Made by a program: the position numbers and the translations under genes. A DNA stretch of 64,000 nt from Duodenibacillus sp. (GTDB lineage: Bacteria; Pseudomonadota; Gammaproteobacteria; Burkholderiales; Burkholderiaceae_F), in contig JAGBZO010000045.1 of NCBI GenBank assembly GCA_017628205.1, positions 124,001 to 188,000 on the forward strand, written 5' to 3'. The notes beneath the pieces were generated by a model, which saw nothing but the letters and a program-made list of their open reading frames with translations, had not been told where the DNA came from and ran no database searches. This document shows positions 16,902-25,361 of this stretch, piece after piece. Each line of letters opens with the position of its first letter. Position 1 is the first letter of the stretch.

Positions 16902-17984
16902 TCAATCGTCCAGGTCGGGAGTTTCTACGCCCAGTACCTTATGCAACTTCGGGCTCGTCGTGGTGTACTGCAAGAACACCTTCTTTTCCGGGAAAACGTA
17001 CTTGCTGGCGGCGAAAGCGGCCAAAGCGCATTCATGGAAGCCGGAAAGGATGAGCTTCTTTTTGCCGGGATAGGTGTTGATATCGCCAACGGCAAAGATG
17101 CCCGGGATGGAGCTTTCGAATTTTTCGGTGTCGACGACGATTTGCTTGCGATCGAGTTCCAACCCCCATTCGGCGATCGGGCCGATCTTGGGTTGCAAAC
17201 CGAAGAAGACGAGCAAATGATCGACGGGCATGCGACGAACGACGCCGTCGCCGCCGGTCACGCGCAATTCGGTGAGCTTGCCGTCGGCTTCCTCAAAACC
17301 GGTCACCTGACCGACTTCGAACTGCATTTCCCAGTCTTCGCAGAGCTGCTTCATCTGAGCGACGGACGAAGCGGCGGCGCGGAACCCGTCGCGACGATGC
17401 AGAAGAACCACGCTTTCGGCCTTGCCGACGAGGTTCAACGTCCAGTCCAAAGCGGAGTCGCCGCCGCCGCAGATGACGACGTTCTTTCCGGCAAACATTT
17501 CGGGATCGCGCACGCGATAGTGCAACTGGGTGCCTTCGAATTTCTCAATGCCGGGAACGCGCAAGGGGCGAGCCTGGAAGGAGCCGACGCCGGCGGCAAT
17601 GATGACAACCTTGGTAATGAAACGGGTGCCCTTGTCGGTTTCGACGTCGAACAGGCCGTCTTCACGCTTGGCAACCTTGGTCACTTCCTGACCGAGGTGG
17701 AAGGTCGGGCCAAAGGGGTGAATCTGCTTGAGCAGGTTCTCCGTCAATTCGTAGGAAGAATAGACGGGCACGGCGGGGATGTCGTAAATCGGCTTGGTGG
17801 GATACAGTTCCATACACTGGCCGCCGACCATCTTCAACGAGTCGACAACGTGGGCCTTGATTTCCAACAAGCCCAATTCAAACACCTGAAATAAACCAAC
17901 GGGACCGGCGCCGACGATAACGGCATCGGTTTCGATCACTTCGTCAGTTTCGGGAGCGATCGTCAAATAATCTTCAATTGCCAT
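16902..17984 (-). CDS. Ferredoxin--NADP reductase, thioredoxin-reductase-like type
   Basis: A 360-residue FAD flavoprotein resembling thioredoxin reductase but without the CxxC redox pair. In this class (the YumC-type FNR) electrons pass between NADPH and ferredoxin or flavodoxin. The FAD-binding [14 protein letters not shown] is near the N-terminus, followed by [19 protein letters not shown]. The NADPH-binding fold has GGGDSALDW and HRR. A second FAD contact, [16 protein letters not shown], lies near the C-terminus. It is in a minus-strand run after bepA with its own terminator. It could supply reduced ferredoxin for iron-sulfur assembly, but that is inference. Confidence 0.92.
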   Translation of the reverse strand: MAIEDYLTIAPETDEVIETDAVIVGAGPVGLFQVFELGLLEIKAHVVDSLKMVGGQCMELYPTKPIYDIPAVPVYSSYELTENLLKQIHPFGPTFHLGQEVTKVAKREDGLFDVETDKGTRFITKVVIIAAGVGSFQARPLRVPGIEKFEGTQLHYRVRDPEMFAGKNVVICGGGDSALDWTLNLVGKAESVVLLHRRDGFRAAASSVAQMKQLCEDWEMQFEVGQVTGFEEADGKLTELRVTGGDGVVRRMPVDHLLVFFGLQPKIGPIAEWGLELDRKQIVVDTEKFESSIPGIFAVGDINTYPGKKKLILSGFHECALAAFAASKYVFPEKKVFLQYTTTSPKLHKVLGVETPDLDD

Positions 17985-18075
17985 GAATAATCACTAAAAG
18001 TCGGTTAGAAAAAAGCCGAGATATTTTCGCATATTTTCAAGAGTAAAAAACATACGTCAAAAGGCGAGTTGTTAC

Positions 18076-19590
18076 TTAGCGCGCTTCGTTTTTTTTCTTG
18101 TCCAAAGCTCTGCGACGATACTCCCGCAGTTTGGCGTCGATTTCGCTCATCACGTAAAAGTCGCCGTCGGCGGCTTTCTGAGCCAAGGCGAATTGGTAGG
18201 CGGCGGCTTCATCATTGCCAATCAGCGCATACAGGTTGCCGGTGGCGGCGTGAAACAGGGAACGTTGCCCGAGCGCTTCATAGCTGCGGGCTAAAAGCGC
18301 GTGATAGTCCGGATCGTATTTCGTGATCGCCTCTTGATGGCGCAGATAGCGAACGACCTCCTGATGCCGACCGGCTTGCGACAGCAAATCGGCGTACGTT
18401 TCGGCCACCATTGTCGAGTACGGATGCTTTTGCGTCATTTGTTTGGCAATGAGCAACGCCGCTTCTTTTTCCTGCGGAGTCTTGGCGTGTTCGAACTCGG
18501 CTTGCGCCAGATTTTTATCCAACAACACGTTGTGTTGCGAGCTGGATTGCACTGCAAGACGCGCGTGCTCGAGTGCCTTGAGTTTTTGATTCATGCGGGA
18601 CAGAGCGACGGACAAACCGTAGTGATAGGCGACTTTGAATTGCCCCGTTGCCGACGCCAGATTGTTTTCGAAGAATTTGCTCACGGACAGCCAGCCGTCA
18701 TAACGTGTTTCTTGCAACACGCGGGAGCGCTGTTGGATGAGCAGAAAGTCCAGACTGTCCACATGCGTTTGTTTGGGCATTGCGCGCGTTCGCAATTGCA
18801 TGTCGCTCATGCGTTCGCTTGTCAGCGGGTGCGTTGACAAATACGCCAAAGAAGGGGACTCGTATTGACGATTGGCTTGATTCAAACGCTCGAAAAACGC
18901 TTGCATACCGTTCGGATCAAAGCCGGCGTTGGTCAAAGTGAGCAAACCGACGCGATCGGCTTCACGTTCGGCATCGCGCGAATACGCCAATTGTTTTTGA
19001 ATCAATGCGGCCTGCGTTCCCATGACGGCCGCCATCGCGGCGTCTCCGCCCGAACTGCCGCCGGCACGCGCCGCAAGCAGCGCCAGTAACAGCGATCCGA
19101 TCGTCATGGCCAGAGAGCCCTTGTTTTGCTCGAGCGTACGGGCAATGTGTCGTTGAGTGACGTGGCCGATTTCATGGCCGATGACGCCCGCCAGTTCGCT
19201 CTCCGTGCGTGCGGCGACGATCAATCCCGTGTGAACGGCGATAAAACCGCCCGGCAAGGCAAACGCATTGAGGGATTTTTCGCGGATCGGAAAGAAAAAG
19301 AAATTGAATGGTTGGGAACCTCCCGACACGACCAAGCGATAGCCCAAACGACTCAGATAATCGAGTGTCTCAGCATCGGTCAGGTACGAGTCGGAGCTTC
19401 GGATGCGTTGCATCAGTTGTTCGCCGAGTTCTCGCTCTTCATGCAAGGTCAGATCCGCCCCGGCCACCGTGCCCATGCTAGGAAGATTCAATTGAGGGAT
19501 CGCGCCGCTGGCGAGAGCGGGCGCGACGGCGTGCGAGCAACAGAGCGTGAGCGCGACGCAGGCGGATATCAACCTTTTGACCAGTTTCAT
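18076..19590 (-). CDS. bepA: BepA-like periplasmic M48 metalloprotease with TPR repeats
   Basis: BepA assists or degrades outer-membrane proteins such as LptD during assembly. ATG 19590 gives a signal peptide (MKLVKRLISACVALTLC, cleaved probably after ALAS). The zinc site HEIGH is at residues 139-143 (GVIGHEIGHVTQRH) and the third ligand region is DAEREADRVGL. The second half, from about residue 290, is made of helical pairs that look like TPRs, as in E. coli BepA (487 aa). Here the protein has 504 residues. Tandem glycines (GGSSGG) lie between the two parts of the protease domain. Confidence 0.9.
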   Translation of the reverse strand: MKLVKRLISACVALTLCCSHAVAPALASGAIPQLNLPSMGTVAGADLTLHEERELGEQLMQRIRSSDSYLTDAETLDYLSRLGYRLVVSGGSQPFNFFFFPIREKSLNAFALPGGFIAVHTGLIVAARTESELAGVIGHEIGHVTQRHIARTLEQNKGSLAMTIGSLLLALLAARAGGSSGGDAAMAAVMGTQAALIQKQLAYSRDAEREADRVGLLTLTNAGFDPNGMQAFFERLNQANRQYESPSLAYLSTHPLTSERMSDMQLRTRAMPKQTHVDSLDFLLIQQRSRVLQETRYDGWLSVSKFFENNLASATGQFKVAYHYGLSVALSRMNQKLKALEHARLAVQSSSQHNVLLDKNLAQAEFEHAKTPQEKEAALLIAKQMTQKHPYSTMVAETYADLLSQAGRHQEVVRYLRHQEAITKYDPDYHALLARSYEALGQRSLFHAATGNLYALIGNDEAAAYQFALAQKAADGDFYVMSEIDAKLREYRRRALDKKKNEAR

Positions 19591-19750
19591 ACGGACCTGT
19601 CGGACGGTCGCGGTTTGCAACGCGTCGTTCTTCCTTTTTTTTGCGATGAGCGTATTGGTGAGGTCGACCAACAGACAGGTAAAAATATGTCAAAAAGGCA
19701 TTGGTCGATTCGGCTTTGACGTATGATAGCTTGCCTATGACTACGGAGTT

Positions 19751-19772
19751 TGTTCGGCAACATTTCCGAACA
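19751..19772. promoter_or_regulatory. Inverted repeat upstream of moaC
   Basis: TGTTCGG and CCGAACA (7 bp, exact) flank 8 nt, 22 nt before the moaC ATG. It may be a protein-binding site or a small mRNA hairpin over the ribosome-binding region. Function is unknown. Confidence 0.35.
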
Positions 19773-19794
19773 ACCACATACAGGAAGTTTGCAG

Positions 19795-20286
19795 ATGACA
19801 TATCAAGAGTCCGGACTGACGCATTTCAACAAAGCAGGCGACGCGCACATGGTCGACGTCGGAGCAAAAGAGTCGACGCATCGTGTCGCAACCGCGCAGG
19901 GTCGCATTACGATGAAGCCCGAAACGTTCGAATTGATCGCCAACGGTCAGTCGAAAAAGGGCGACGTGATCGGTATCGCCCGCATCGCCGCCATCATGGG
20001 GAGCAAGCGAACCTCCGACCTGATTCCGCTGTGCCATCCCATCGGCTTGACCCGTGTTAACGTTGAGTTCGAATTGGACAAAGAGGCTTCGAGCGTTTGG
20101 TGTCGCGCGACGTGCGAAACGCGCGGTCAGACCGGCGTTGAAATGGAAGCGCTGACGGCCGTTCAAGTCGGCTTGTTGACCGTATACGACATGTGCAAAG
20201 CGGTGGATCGCTTCATGACGATCGGTGACGTTCGTTTGCTCGAGAAGAAGGGCGGTAAGTCGGGACATTGGATCGCACCCGAATAA
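19795..20286 (+). CDS. moaC: Cyclic pyranopterin monophosphate synthase (MoaC)
   Basis: MoaC forms cyclic pyranopterin monophosphate, the second step of molybdenum cofactor synthesis. The 163-residue protein has the family start [16 protein letters not shown], the conserved [27 protein letters not shown] block, and [26 protein letters not shown] 19795 has CAGGAAG 7 nt upstream; the longer ORF from 19750 would swallow the upstream inverted repeat. No other moa genes are in the window. It is divergent from bepA. Confidence 0.95.
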   Translation: MTYQESGLTHFNKAGDAHMVDVGAKESTHRVATAQGRITMKPETFELIANGQSKKGDVIGIARIAAIMGSKRTSDLIPLCHPIGLTRVNVEFELDKEASSVWCRATCETRGQTGVEMEALTAVQVGLLTVYDMCKAVDRFMTIGDVRLLEKKGGKSGHWIAPE

Positions 20287-20310
20287 AGACGTCGACGCCG
20301 ATTAAACGTC

Positions 20311-20345
20311 AAAAAGAGAGGAGTACAATCTACCTCTCTTTTTTC
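20311..20345 (+). terminator. Terminator after moaC
   Basis: AAAAAGAGAGG and CCTCTCTTTTTT with an 11-nt loop. It ends 18 nt before azlC. Confidence 0.8.
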
Positions 20346-20362
20346 TTTTGGGACACGATGTT

Positions 20363-21070
20363 ATGTCCGTGCAACAAAGCGGATCGGATTTCTCCGTGGC
20401 ATTGCGAGATTCGATTCCGGTGATGATGGGATACATCCCGTTAGGCATTGTTTTCGGCTTTTTGTTTACGCAGGCCGGCGGCGCCTGGTGGTTGGCGCCC
20501 ATTGCCTCAATCATGATTTTCGCCGGTGCGGCACAGTACATGATGGTACCGATGTTGGTGGCGGGACTCTCGATTCCGACCATTGCTTTTGCCACGTTCG
20601 TCATCAATTTGCGGCATGTTTTCTATGGCATTTCCATTTTGAAAACGGTTCCTTCCAAGGGGTGGAAGCGTTGGTACATCACGTTTGCATTGACGGACGA
20701 AACCTATTCGTTGTTAAGCGTCATGCCGCCCGAAACCTCAAAAAACCGCATGGTATGGTTGGCGTTTTTGAATCACAACTGGTGGATATTGGGTACGTTT
20801 ATCGGCGCCGTCGTCGGCGCTCAGGCGCAGGTCGATTTGCGCGGCATCGATTTTGTTTTGGCCAGCTTGTTCGCCGTTTTGACGTGTGAACAATGGCGAG
20901 CCCGCAAGACGGCTTGGTCATTGTGGGTGGCATTGATCGGCTATGCGGTGGCGGTCTGGGTCATGCCGCAACAGGCTTTGGTCGTTTCCATCATGTTGTG
21001 CAGCATCGCCGGACTCATTTGGGGACAGAAGTATCAGGCGCAGAAGAGAACGGAGAACTTGAATGGATAA
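20363..21070 (+). CDS. azlC: AzlC family branched-chain amino acid exporter, large subunit
   Basis: AzlC and its small partner AzlD form a two-component exporter; BrnFE of Corynebacterium and AzlCD of Bacillus export branched-chain amino acids. The 235-residue protein has about seven hydrophobic segments. It shows the family's PVMMGYIPLGIVFGFL, FAGAAQYMMV, FVINLRHVFYG and LTDETYSL blocks. ATG 20363 is chosen because the family starts shortly before the ALRDSIPV segment. It overlaps azlD by 8 nt, which shows coupling. The substrate here is not proven by sequence. Confidence 0.9.
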   Translation: MSVQQSGSDFSVALRDSIPVMMGYIPLGIVFGFLFTQAGGAWWLAPIASIMIFAGAAQYMMVPMLVAGLSIPTIAFATFVINLRHVFYGISILKTVPSKGWKRWYITFALTDETYSLLSVMPPETSKNRMVWLAFLNHNWWILGTFIGAVVGAQAQVDLRGIDFVLASLFAVLTCEQWRARKTAWSLWVALIGYAVAVWVMPQQALVVSIMLCSIAGLIWGQKYQAQKRTENLNG

Positions 21071-21395
21071 CATGACGTATTTGTTCGGCGTGTTTGTCGC
21101 CATGATGTTGGTGAACTTTGTCCTTCGCGCCTTGCCGTTCGTATTGGGCAAACGACTGATGTCGTATCGCTGGGTTTCCGACCTGGGCAAATTTCTTCCG
21201 TTGTCCATCATGGCGTTGCTGGCTTTGCATGCGACGGTGGGCGCAGCTCAAGCGCACGCGGGGTTACCGATTCCTGAAATCATCGCGATTGTGCTGACGG
21301 TATCGTTGCAATGGTTTTTGAGAAATTCCCTTTTGTCGATTTTTCTTGGGACGGCTTCCTACGTTGTCGTCCTGAACCTCTGGTTTGTCTCCTAG
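21063..21395 (+). CDS. azlD: AzlD family branched-chain amino acid exporter, small subunit
   Basis: A 110-residue protein with four hydrophobic segments and the AzlD blocks NFVLRALPFVLG and LSIMALLALHA. It overlaps the end of azlC by 8 nt and must be translated with it. The family works only as a pair with AzlC. No lrp-like regulator lies beside the pair. Confidence 0.88.
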   Translation: MDNMTYLFGVFVAMMLVNFVLRALPFVLGKRLMSYRWVSDLGKFLPLSIMALLALHATVGAAQAHAGLPIPEIIAIVLTVSLQWFLRNSLLSIFLGTASYVVVLNLWFVS

Positions 21396-21533
21396 GGTTC
21401 TGATATTTCGCAAATAATCAGGTAAAATCAAACGTTTTTCTTAAGTTCGTGACATTTGTCGACACCGTCGATCGACCGAGTCGCGGGCAATGTTGTTCAT
21501 CGGACGGAACAACGGCAATTTGGATGTAAAGTA

Positions 21534-23621
21534 ATGACAGAACAGAATCAGACGTCGACCGAAGCGGTTGACGCCAAACCGACGAATTTTATCCGCGCCA
21601 TCATCGAGACGGATCTCGAACAGGGCAACAATTTGCCGCGCAAGTGGCGCGGTCAGCCCGGCGTCTACAGCGAACACGAACAAGAAGGCGAACCCGATAC
21701 GGCTCGCATTCGCACGCGTTTTCCGCCGGAGCCCAACGGCTATTTGCACATCGGTCACGCCAAGTCGATTTGTTTGAATTTCGGTCTGGCCCGCGATTAC
21801 AACGGTCACTGCCACATGCGTTTTGACGATACCAATCCGGTCAAGGAAGACCAGGAATACGTCGACGCCATTTTGGACAGCGTGCGTTGGATGGGCTTTG
21901 ACTGGAAGCACGGCAACGAAAGCAATTTGTATTACGCTTCCAACTACTTCGATTACATGTACGAGTTTGCCGAGCACTTGATCAAGACCGGCTACGCGTA
22001 TGTTGACGAACAGACGGCCGACGAAATGCGCGCCAACCGCGGCACGTTGACCGAGCCGGGCAAGAACTCGCCTTATCGCGATCGTTTGCCCGAGGATAAC
22101 TTGGCCTTGTTCCGCGAAATGCGCGACGGCAAGCACGCCGAAGGTTCCATGGTTTTGCGCGCCAAGATCGACATGGCTTCGCCCAATATCAACTTGCGCG
22201 ATCCGGCCATCTATCGCATTCGCTTTGCCGAACATCAGGCAACGGGCGACAAGTGGTGCATCTATCCGATGTACACGTTCGCTCACCCGATCGAAGACTC
22301 CTTGGAAAACATCACGCATTCCATTTGCACTCTGGAATTCGAAGATCAGCGCGCATTCTACGATTGGGCTCTCGAACGCATCGTTCCCAAGTTGCGCACG
22401 CCGCAGTTTGAGGAAGCCAAGCAGATCATCGCCAAGATGGCTCAGGGCGAAGACGATCGCGCGTTTGTTTTTGCTCGTGCGGCATACGAAGCTCGCTCCA
22501 AGCTCGGTCACAGCGCTCCCGAATGCGCCATGGCGGACATCTTCTCCAAGTGGGCGCAGTCCGAAGGTCCCGAAACGTTGGACGAAACGGACGGCAAGCT
22601 TTTCTTCATGCTGTTGCAGCAACACACCGAGCACTTCACTCCGTTGTTGCAGGCTGCCTTGAGTGTCGTTCGTCCGAATTTCTTCTTGCTCTCGCATCAG
22701 TACGAATTCAATCGCTTGAACATGACCTACGTCGTTTTAAGCAAGCGCAAGCTGATTCAACTGGTGGATGAAAAGTTGGTCGACGGTTGGGACGATCCGC
22801 GCATGCCGACCTTGGTCGGTTTGCGCCGTCGCGGTTATACGGCCAGCGCGTTGCAGAATTTTGTGGAACGTTGCGGCGTCAGCCGAGTGGCCGGCGGTTG
22901 GATCGACTATTCCGTATTGGAAGGTGCGTTGCGCGAAGACTTGGAAGCCGCCGCGCCGCGTCGTATCGGTGTGGTTCGTCCCTTGAAGGTGATCGTTGAC
23001 AACTATCCGGAAGGCCAGGTGGAAGAATTGACGGCCGCCAACCATCCGCAGAATCCCGACATGGGTTCTCGCACGATTACGATGAGCCGTGAATTGTGGA
23101 TCGAACAGGACGACTTCGCCGAGGTTCCTCCCAAGGGGTTCCGTCGTTTGACCATCCCCGCCGACGGGTCTCCTGCCAAGCCAGTTCGTCTGCGTTACGG
23201 TTACGTCATCGTTCCCACCTCGTTCGAAAAGGATGAAAACGGCAACGTCACGTGCGTTCATGTCGATTACCTGCCCGAAACGAAGACGGGTACGCCCGGT
23301 GCTGACGCGATCAAGACCAAGGCGACGATTCATTGGTTGGACGCTTCCAGCGCGGTGCCCGCCACCTTGCGTTTGTATGACCGTCTCTTTACGGAAGCTA
23401 ATCCGGACTCCGCCGACGACTATCGTTCCGTATTGAATCCCGCCAGCAAGACGGTTTGCAACGGTTACGTCGAACCGGCCGTCGCGCAGGCGGAAGCGGA
23501 TGAACGTTTCCAGTTCGAACGTACCGGTTACTTCGTCACTGATCGTATCGAACATAAGAAGGGGCAACCCGTCTTGAATTTGGCTGTCGGCCTCAAGGAC
23601 AGCTGGGGCAAAAAGAAGTAA
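21534..23621 (+). CDS. glnS: Glutaminyl-tRNA synthetase with a ~100-residue internal insertion
   Basis: GlnRS charges tRNA-Gln. The catalytic HIGH motif is in GYLHIGHAKSICLNF and the KMSKS equivalent reads VVLSKRKL. RFPPEPNGY, DWKHGNES, CTLEFEDQRAFYDW, GWDDPRMPT and the C-terminal beta-barrel anticodon domains (to QFERTGYF, GLKDSWGK) are complete. From ATG 21534 the protein is 695 residues, against about 554 in E. coli. Most of the excess is one block, residues 287-387, between the DWALERIVPK helix and HQYEFNRLN, where E. coli has about ten residues. The block is helical and charged. The frame is continuous and flanking motifs are intact, so the enzyme should be functional. Confidence 0.95.
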   Translation: MTEQNQTSTEAVDAKPTNFIRAIIETDLEQGNNLPRKWRGQPGVYSEHEQEGEPDTARIRTRFPPEPNGYLHIGHAKSICLNFGLARDYNGHCHMRFDDTNPVKEDQEYVDAILDSVRWMGFDWKHGNESNLYYASNYFDYMYEFAEHLIKTGYAYVDEQTADEMRANRGTLTEPGKNSPYRDRLPEDNLALFREMRDGKHAEGSMVLRAKIDMASPNINLRDPAIYRIRFAEHQATGDKWCIYPMYTFAHPIEDSLENITHSICTLEFEDQRAFYDWALERIVPKLRTPQFEEAKQIIAKMAQGEDDRAFVFARAAYEARSKLGHSAPECAMADIFSKWAQSEGPETLDETDGKLFFMLLQQHTEHFTPLLQAALSVVRPNFFLLSHQYEFNRLNMTYVVLSKRKLIQLVDEKLVDGWDDPRMPTLVGLRRRGYTASALQNFVERCGVSRVAGGWIDYSVLEGALREDLEAAAPRRIGVVRPLKVIVDNYPEGQVEELTAANHPQNPDMGSRTITMSRELWIEQDDFAEVPPKGFRRLTIPADGSPAKPVRLRYGYVIVPTSFEKDENGNVTCVHVDYLPETKTGTPGADAIKTKATIHWLDASSAVPATLRLYDRLFTEANPDSADDYRSVLNPASKTVCNGYVEPAVAQAEADERFQFERTGYFVTDRIEHKKGQPVLNLAVGLKDSWGKKK

Positions 23622-23637
23622 GCCTTCGTTTTGACCG

Positions 23638-23676
23638 AAAAACAAACACCCGCAATTTGCGGGTGTTTGTTTTTTT
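23638..23676. terminator. Bidirectional terminator between glnS and the AIM24-like gene
   Basis: AAAACAAACACCCGCAA and its complement form a long stem with A and T runs on the two sides. It overlaps the last bases of the minus-strand gene. Confidence 0.85.
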
Positions 23677-24394
23677 AGGATTCGTTGTTGACCATTTTGT
23701 TTTTCGGAAGGTGACCGAAGATCCATTGCAAGAATCCGCCCTTGTTACGCGAGCATACGAGCACTTTGCCTTCACCGCGGAATTTCAACACGATCCCTTC
23801 TCCGGTCGTTTGACTGTGAAAGAGCTTGCCGAGAAATCCCGAACGCGTCGTGTTGAGGCTGAGTTCGTGATGCAAGGAAGCATCCCAAGCGACGACGTGG
23901 CCGTTGTCGACGATCAACGGTTGATCGTCTCTTACCGTTAGTTCCTGAATGGAGCCGAAGCCCGATACGACGACTTGGCCGGATCCTTCCGTCGCCATGA
24001 CAAACAATCCGCCCGAATTGGCCAACAAGGCTTTTCCGAGGCTTTGTCTCGAGATCGATAAAGAGACGTTCTCGGTTGCGGCAAGAAAGGCGCCGTCAGA
24101 GAGCTTGTATTGGGTGGCGCCGACCTCAAGAACATGCAAAGCGCCGGGCAAATTGGGAGCCAATAAAGCGCTTCCGCCGTTTTCGTCCGCTTGAAGTTTT
24201 TGTTCGAATAAGGATTCGGAATTCAGAAATTTTCGAGCCAACGACTGCAATAATCCCCCGCGAGCTCGTCCCTTCAGCGTCAGATTCCCTTGCATGGCGA
24301 CCATCGCGTTGGATTCGGCAAACACGCTTTCATTTGGTCCCAGCGTGACGCGTAACAAGGGATCAATGGATTCGGAAATTTTGAATTCGGACAT
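23675..24394 (-). CDS. AIM24/TIGR00266 family beta-helical protein, function unknown
   Basis: The 239-residue product matches the AIM24-like family: an N-terminal PNESVFAESNAMVAMQGN strand set, the Gly-rich KGRARGGLLQSLARKFL, then repeated beta strands, VVSGFGSIQELTV, and the TRSGFLGKLFHSQTTGEGIVLKFRG block. The family forms a trimeric double-psi or TRAP-like barrel. Its bacterial role is unclear, and yeast AIM24 is mitochondrial. There is no signal peptide, so it is cytosolic. AGGGGG lies about 11 nt before the ATG. It is divergent from the S24-like gene across 218 nt. Confidence 0.85.
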   Translation of the reverse strand: MSEFKISESIDPLLRVTLGPNESVFAESNAMVAMQGNLTLKGRARGGLLQSLARKFLNSESLFEQKLQADENGGSALLAPNLPGALHVLEVGATQYKLSDGAFLAATENVSLSISRQSLGKALLANSGGLFVMATEGSGQVVVSGFGSIQELTVRDDQPLIVDNGHVVAWDASLHHELSLNTTRSGFLGKLFHSQTTGEGIVLKFRGEGKVLVCSRNKGGFLQWIFGHLPKNKMVNNES

Positions 24395-24512
24395 ACTAGT
24401 AAAACCCCCTAAAGACGGATAACAATAGGCTAAATGATTATCAAATTCTGAATTTAGGTTTGATTAAAGACAGGGCTTGTAGTTGAAATACGACATGTTT
24501 GATAGGCTTAAG

Positions 24513-24525
24513 TGTTATCATAACA
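24513..24525. promoter_or_regulatory. 13-nt palindrome upstream of the S24-like gene, candidate operator
   Basis: TGTTAT-C-ATAACA is a perfect 6+1+6 inverted repeat 87 nt before the start of the LexA/UmuD-fold gene, in the AT-rich gap shared with the divergent AIM24-like gene. It is not the CTGT-N8-ACAG LexA box. Autoregulation by the downstream protein is a guess. Confidence 0.35.
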
Positions 24526-24612
24526 ACCTTGTTGAGGGTATCCAAAAGATAGCCTTTGATTGTTGTAGTTGAGCACAATCTGTAAGAAGCTGTTTAGTGA
24601 AAGAAAAGCGAA

Positions 24613-25275
24613 ATGAGCGAGACAAAGGTAGTGAAGTCAGAACGAGGGGGTCGACGTCCCGGAGCCGGACGCAAATTGGGTTCGGGTAAAGGATTGACGG
24701 CAAAGTTGCAAATTTGCGTGACGCCGGTTCAGGCTCAAACATTCAAGGCGATCGGTTCTTCTCGGTGGTTGCGTCGACAACTCGATCGAGAAAAGGAATT
24801 GAAAGCCGAACAGCGAGGGCGAAGCGTTTTGCGTTTGCCGTTGGAGGCTCAATTTCCCCAGATGCTCGACGACGAGTCTTCGGCCGAAGTGACGATGCAG
24901 ACGCCTCGTCGCGGTCGTTCCTCCGCAGTCAAAGGTCCTGTCGAACACAAGAGTGTCAATTTGATGGACATGTTGGTTCCCGCTCCCGAGGCAACCATCA
25001 TGTTGGCTGCGCCGGATAACGGAATGAAAGATGCCGGTATTAGCAAGGACGACCTGTTGATCGTGGATCGATCCAAAGAACCGCGTTCCGGTCAAGTGGT
25101 GCTTGCCCGCGTCGGAGAAGAGTTTCTTGTTCGTCGTTTGGTTGTCGCCGTCATCGACGTCTCGTTGGTACCCGAACATGCCGGCGGTAAAGAAGAGCCC
25201 CGAACGCTGGACGAGTTGGACGATTGGCAACTGATCGGCGTCGTCACCAGCGTTGTCAAGCGTTTGTCGGCGTAA
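24613..25275 (+). CDS. S24 (LexA/UmuD-fold) protein lacking the Ser-Lys dyad, with a basic N-terminal region
   Basis: This 220-residue protein has two parts. Residues 10-70 are basic: a Gly/Arg-rich GGRRPGAGRKLGSGKG arm, then a strand and two helices (LQICVTP, VQAQTFKAIG, SRWLRRQL) that could be a ribbon-helix-helix-like DNA-binding unit. Residues 116-213 match the S24 fold, especially MKDAGISKDDLLIVDRS, GQVVLARVGEEFLVRRL and WQLIGVVTSVV, in UmuD order. The residue aligned with the catalytic Ser (GDSM in UmuD) is Gly137 in DNGM, and the one aligned with the catalytic Lys is Arg174. No Ala-Gly or Cys-Gly self-cleavage site is obvious. The protein is probably not proteolytic. No umuC or phage genes lie nearby. 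A terminator follows directly. Confidence 0.8.
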   Translation: MSETKVVKSERGGRRPGAGRKLGSGKGLTAKLQICVTPVQAQTFKAIGSSRWLRRQLDREKELKAEQRGRSVLRLPLEAQFPQMLDDESSAEVTMQTPRRGRSSAVKGPVEHKSVNLMDMLVPAPEATIMLAAPDNGMKDAGISKDDLLIVDRSKEPRSGQVVLARVGEEFLVRRLVVAVIDVSLVPEHAGGKEEPRTLDELDDWQLIGVVTSVVKRLSA

Positions 25276-25317
25276 CGCAACAAGAGAATAATCTGTCGTT
25301 TAGCGCTTCGTCGCTTC

Positions 25318-25356
25318 AAAACCCCGTTTGAGGTCTAGCCGCAAACGGGGTTTTTG
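25318..25356. terminator. Terminator between the S24-like gene and lrgB
   Basis: AAAACCCCGTTTG and CAAACGGGGTTTTT form a 13-bp stem with an 11-nt loop and a T run; the two genes converge on it. Confidence 0.85.
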
Positions 25357-25361
25357 TTGCT

